A stretch of DNA of 64,000 bases, taken from contig NW_013546995.1 of the NCBI RefSeq assembly GCF_000711695.1, positions 106,275 to 170,274 on the forward strand, read 5' to 3'. Below are positions 60,653 through 64,000 of the stretch, piece by piece; position 1 is the first letter of the stretch; each line of letters starts with the position of its first letter. A program made the translations under genes and the position numbers. This stretch comes from Tilletiaria anomala UBC 951. Its lineage: Eukaryota; Basidiomycota; Exobasidiomycetes; Georgefischeriales; Tilletiariaceae. Under the pieces are notes generated by a model. The model made no database searches, had not been told where the DNA came from, and was given only the letters and a program-made list of their open reading frames with translations.

Positions 60653-60684
<32 letters not shown>
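59153..60684 (-). CDS. HOG1: High-osmolarity-glycerol MAP kinase Hog1
   Basis: Stress-activated p38-type MAP kinase of the osmotic and oxidative stress pathway. Model: 60684-60451, 60089-59309 and 59226-59153 (introns 60090-60450 and 59227-59308), 362 aa. Seen: the start [20 protein letters not shown], the glycine loop VGMGAFGLV, the catalytic VAIKK lysine, [14 protein letters not shown], the activation-loop TGY ([15 protein letters not shown]), which marks the Hog1/p38 class, and the common-docking region [19 protein letters not shown]. The third exon completes EILDFHNID and ends at a stop at 59153; stopping instead in the intron would lose this conserved tail. The first intron is 361 nt, far above the other introns here. 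Confidence 0.95.
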
Positions 60685-61468
60685 CGTGTGAGAAACCTAA
60701 TGCTCGGGTTTGCTTTACGAGCTTGACCGCGGTTCGTTTCGCGGAGGTTGGGTGACCAGTTGAGGGCTCCAAGCTTTTGTGGATAGGAAAGATGAAGAAT
60801 GCACAGGCCCTGTTTTCAGGTGGCGGATGGAGGGAGGCTCACGTCGGCGGAAGCTAGTACTTTCACTGTTACCTCTCAGTCGCTTGCTCTGCGTTGCTCC
60901 GGGTCTGGCCACGTCCGTCGGTGACTGTCCGTTCCCTTTCGCTCGCACTTGACTCCTTTTCGCAGCATGCACTTCTTCTCGGTCCGATGCAATTACGCTT
61001 TGAAGACGTAGAGGATTCGTAGTGGATTTGAGCGTGAAGGAAGGGAGGAATAGACCTGTTGAGGTGAGAGTATGTGTCAAAGCAATTCAACGACCTTAAA
61101 CAGAATGGAGAGCATCGCAAGCGGCTTTGCTGAGCTACGTTGTGGCCTCGCGCATGTGGGCATTGTTCAGCGGATCGCAGCTGCACCCAGTTGCTGTTCT
61201 GGAGGGGAAGATCAAGGGCGCGGCTTGATGCGTTCCGATCCAGAGTTGGGCCTGGCAGCCAAGGTGGCCTCGCACGCCTGCCGGCTGCTGTGGCGCGCGG
61301 GTCCAGACCATCAAGTGGGGCTCTGCCACTGTCTCTGATCTACTCCTCGCTGTGCCCGTCTGTGCCTGTCTGTGGGACTGGGCCTCGTCATGCTGGGCTC
61401 CGTTCCGCCCACTCTAACCCCCCGCACACTGCCAAGGCGGTGGCCGCGCGGCCCGCTGGTAGAGGCCG
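60685..61468. other. HOG1 promoter region and element flank
   Basis: About 780 bp between the HOG1 start and the LTR of the minus-strand retroelement. Short frames have no protein character. No specific element recognised. Confidence 0.45.
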
Positions 61469-61653
61469 TCGGCGCTCACAGTAGGCCAATGGGTAGGGGT
61501 GGAGAGGCACTCTACAAAGGCAGGGATAATGGCTAGGTTCATACAAGTCTGAGCAATCAATATATACACGTTCATATACCATAGTCCACCCTGGGTTAGA
61601 AGAGTGGTGCCGGTGGCGGGGCCAGTACCACGGTAGGGATGAATGCATCGTCA
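61469..61653 (-). repeat. LTR, copy B (about 185 bp), 3' LTR
   Basis: On the minus strand it begins TGACGATGCATTCATCC at 61653, directly after a purine-rich tract (ATGGGGAGGATT, at about 61658-61669) that would serve as the polypurine tract. Similarity to copy A ends near 61469. Confidence 0.75.
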
Positions 61654-61989
61654 TGTAATCCTCCCCATAAAAATCATGACCTTGCTAGGTAACATGCCGT
61701 CGCCGGTGGGAGTGCGTGCAACCCGAGACAATAGTCCTATGCCCATCGGCCAGAGCGTACCCACTGTCGTGCACCTGCTTGGCCATGAAGGAGAGACCCT
61801 CAGCAGAGCAGATTCTGTCCAAGCGACCCCGCCCACCAGCTTGCCTTCATGACCTTCGCACGCGCTGCTGCTGCCGATCGAAATGAACATGCCGCTGTGC
61901 CGCGCGGCGGTCCATGGCAGCGTCGCGGACCAGGTTTGCGCTAGACAGCGGTGAGAGAGTATTCGCGGGATGCGGGTGCACGAGAGGGA

Positions 61990-62816
61990 GAGCGTTGGGA
62001 GCGTGAGCATCGGCAGGCGTGCGGTGCGCGTGGGCAAAGAACAGGGTTGCAGGTTGTACTCCTGCTGCCTCCGAGTGGGTGGTATTTAATACATGCACGG
62101 CCACCTCAAGCAGACAAGACCAGCCGCCTTAGTGCAACAGCGCCGTGAAGCGCGGATCCGTCATGCATGCCCGCAAGCCCTCCTTCACCTTTTTGGCAAC
62201 CATCTCAGCGATGTTCGCGGACGCTTTGCAGGGAGAGGAGGGCACGAGCGTGCAGCCTCGAGTGCGCAATTAATCGGCGACAACCTTGAGCGTGAACTCT
62301 ACCGCGTTATCTGAAGGCAATGCTGCGGGCGGACCATAGGATCGGAGCCAAGGAGCGTGCAACGCAGCGGCCGTGTAGGGCACTGAACGGGAGTCGACCG
62401 CGCTGGCCGCGATGTACCACGACGCTTGATATACTAGGACGATGAGAATTTTTGCGGACCCTGTGTCCGTGATCCACGTAAACGTGTTGGCCCACGCCAG
62501 TCGACTGGCGAATCCCGTCGCGGCCCGCGGCGGCGCCACGCTGTGAGAGGCTTGATATTCTTTACAACGGCGCGTGAAGTGAGCCGCTTTCGTCGCCAAT
62601 GATGGAAACCAGTAGGTGCTCTGGCGAGCGGGGACAAGGCACTACCCCGTGCGTGGGCAGTGGTCCCGTGCACGAATCGCAGGATGAGCTCGATCTTAAA
62701 GTCTGGCACAACCACCACCAGTCTAGCATCTGCGCTCGCGTCACCCTCCGTCGAGACTTCGACATGCTATAGTAAGTCATCCTTATGCGGAACGGCTGCA
62801 ACTTGTCGCGTAGCAT
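61990..62816 (-). pseudogene. Ty3/gypsy integrase relic
   Basis: Spread over at least two frames with stops. Seen: an HHCC-zinc-like N-terminal stretch (ILRFVHGTTAHARG ... RRCKEYQ, with the last zinc cysteine apparently replaced by Tyr at 62555-62557). The core has TWITDTGSAKILIVLVYQAS and the second-Asp block LPSDNAVEFT. The family's C-terminal core block follows near 62100-62010 (LNTTHSEAAGVQPATLFF). Stops near 62272 and 62129 break the frame. Confidence 0.72.
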
Positions 62817-62855
62817 GTCGGCGCGAGGAAAGGCCGTAGGCTCTCGAGCAGCCTG

Positions 62856-63513
62856 CTAGAGTTGGCGGCATTCCCCTCGCTGCGCGTTGCAGAACGAATC
62901 TTTGCTTTGCTGCGCGACGGGCACGTGCTCCTCTGAGGGAAAACGCGCTGCGGACGCCATAGGTGCGACCGGTGAGACGACTGCAGGCGGGGTTCTGGAA
63001 GCCACGTCAGCGATTACATTGTCAACGCCGGGGAGGTGAACAAACTGGCGATCTTTAACCCCAAGCTTGGAGAGTGTTCTCGTGATTGCTGTGAGATGAT
63101 CGTCGCCCTCATGATGAAGCATACCCGGCGCGGCCGCACTGTCAGTCTCGTAACCGACATTTGACTCGCCCATGAAGAAAGGCTGCAGGCGTTCGGCCCC
63201 TTGAGCGCGACAGCTTGGCGAAGTACCATGCTGTAGGTGGCTGGGCACCTTCCCATTTTCGTGAGTTAAAGGTCAGCGGATAGTTGGCGCCGTCTCGGCG
63301 GACAAACCGTGATCCGCTCCAATCCACGAGCGGGGCGTCGGTACGTCCGACTAGCTGCTCGCCGGGCATATGGAAGTGAAGCGAGTAGGCCGCGGCTGTC
63401 ACCGCCCGCACTGCCTCCCAGGCCGATTGCACATCAGCATTCCAGCGCGACCTCGGCTTCGTCCGATGTAACGGTACAGGCGCTAGCAGAAACCCGTGGT
63501 TAGGTCTAAACAT
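62856..63513 (-). pseudogene. Ty3/gypsy RNase H relic
   Basis: Two frames together give QLVGRTDAPLVDWSGSRFV with PLTFNSRKW (the TDA-S and FxSRK blocks of Ty3/gypsy RNase H) and, further on, KDRQFVHLPGVDNVIADVASR, the conserved end of the domain (PGxxNxxAD.LSR). A frame change near 63240 separates the parts. Confidence 0.72.
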
Positions 63514-63519
63514 TGACAG

Positions 63520-64000
63520 TTATCGCACCATCGCGGCTGCCGAGCGCAGGTTGCTCAGTATGCTAGGGGTGGGAAGCGCAAGGATATCAGCGATGCGCTC
63601 ATCAGCCGGGCGAATACCGCCTGCCGACCAAAGGGTGCTTAGCACGGGGACGCCCGTCGTGCCGCACCAGGTGGGCTTGAGATTCAGCGTGACTTCCGCG
63701 TCCTCCAGGAGGTCGAGTACTTGACGGACGTTTTCATAGGACCAGGTCTCGTCACCGGTTCGCTTAATGACGATGTTGTTGGCGTAGGACAAGCCGATGT
63801 GGCTGACCAGCTGCAGGAGGCTCTGGAGGAACGCCGTCGCCAATGCTGGCGATTGCGACGCTCTCTGCGGCAAGTGTATGAGTCGCAGTCGGCCGTGTCT
63901 CCCTCCATCGAAGATGAAGTAGACGCGAGTACGAATGCAGTGGGAAATCGTGGAAGAAGGAGGCGCCATCGATCGAGCAGACGGCCGTGGCGTTGGCGAG
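63520..64000 (-). pseudogene. Ty3/gypsy reverse transcriptase relic, partial at window edge
   Basis: Frames include SIDGASFFHDFPLHSYSRLL at the edge. After a frame change near 63905 come ALATAFLQSLLQLVSHIGLS, the position of the catalytic YxDD box (here YANN, at 63775-63786), and GGIRPADERIADILALPTP, the block after the active site. Both catalytic aspartates of the box are Asn, so the enzyme would be dead even without the frameshift. Confidence 0.78.

Larger units (their letters stand above)
61469..64000 (-). mobile_element. Decayed Ty3/gypsy LTR retroelement, right portion (RT, RNase H, integrase, 3' LTR)
   Basis: Reading on the minus strand from the right edge: reverse transcriptase, RNase H, integrase, a purine-rich tract and an LTR, the standard Ty3/gypsy order. 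The 5' part (LTR, gag, protease) lies beyond the window. Several frame changes and stops show it is inactive. Its LTR matches the one at 33963-34138, so the two elements are the same or closely related families. Confidence 0.82.

Noticed and set aside
21228-60684. A functional stress-signalling gene cluster (MAPK phosphatase, Mid1, Hog1)
   Set aside because: The three genes are 29-37 kb apart with unrelated housekeeping genes between them; co-location by chance is the simpler explanation.
1-64000. CRISPR arrays, tRNA or rRNA genes, bacterial-type operons
   Set aside because: No regularly spaced direct repeats, no tRNA B-box with a cloverleaf and no rRNA-like block was seen; the gene content is eukaryotic.

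Overview
The window is nuclear DNA of a fungus, most likely a basidiomycete and possibly Ustilaginomycotina. Evidence seen: genes are split by short spliceosomal introns (about 39-110 nt, mostly GTGAGT...YAG), coding sequence is GC-rich, and the set is typically fungal (Hog1 MAP kinase, Mid1 calcium-channel subunit, Def1, Ubp6, pantothenate synthetase). A very large MAP-kinase phosphatase joins an interrupted rhodanese domain to a dual-specificity phosphatase, which I associate with smut-type fungi. The placement is an inference; no marker fixes the species.

Layout. 0.7-20.8 kb is a compact gene block: a peroxisomal 4-coumarate-CoA-ligase-like enzyme (+), pantothenate synthetase (+), a TAF-like histone-fold protein (-), a Pab2-type RNA-binding protein (+), a NIPA-type magnesium transporter (-), Oxa1 (+), a Rab escort protein (-), Noc2 (-) and Ubp6/USP14 (+). 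21.2-27.7 kb holds the MAP-kinase phosphatase (-). 29.5-32.5 kb holds a Def1-like CUE/poly-Q protein (+). 32.5-40.9 kb is an 8.4-kb gene desert with a broken Ty3/gypsy retroelement (LTR, gag-like and protease relics). 40.9-60.7 kb is again genic: a C2H2 transcription factor (+), eIF2B delta (-), Wbp1/OST48 (+), an unrecognised 1423-residue protein (-), prefoldin 3 (+), Mid1 (-) and Hog1 (-). From 61.5 kb to the right edge lies a second broken Ty3/gypsy element on the minus strand (LTR, integrase, RNase H, reverse transcriptase); its LTR matches the one at 34 kb.

Most genes are housekeeping: translation (eIF2B delta), ribosome assembly (Noc2), protein quality control (Ubp6, prefoldin), N-glycosylation (Wbp1), vesicle traffic (Rab escort protein), mitochondrial protein insertion (Oxa1) and CoA biosynthesis. 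Three encode stress and calcium signalling parts (Hog1, a MAPK phosphatase, Mid1), but they are not adjacent and no operon-like logic is implied. Splice models were built by hand from donor/acceptor sites and checked for reading phase: every multi-exon model sums to a multiple of three. I found no tRNA, rRNA or CRISPR array. The best candidates for novelty are a 6-nt microexon in the acyl-CoA ligase, the unknown 1423-residue protein, the two decayed retroelements, and a zinc finger with unusual cysteine spacing.
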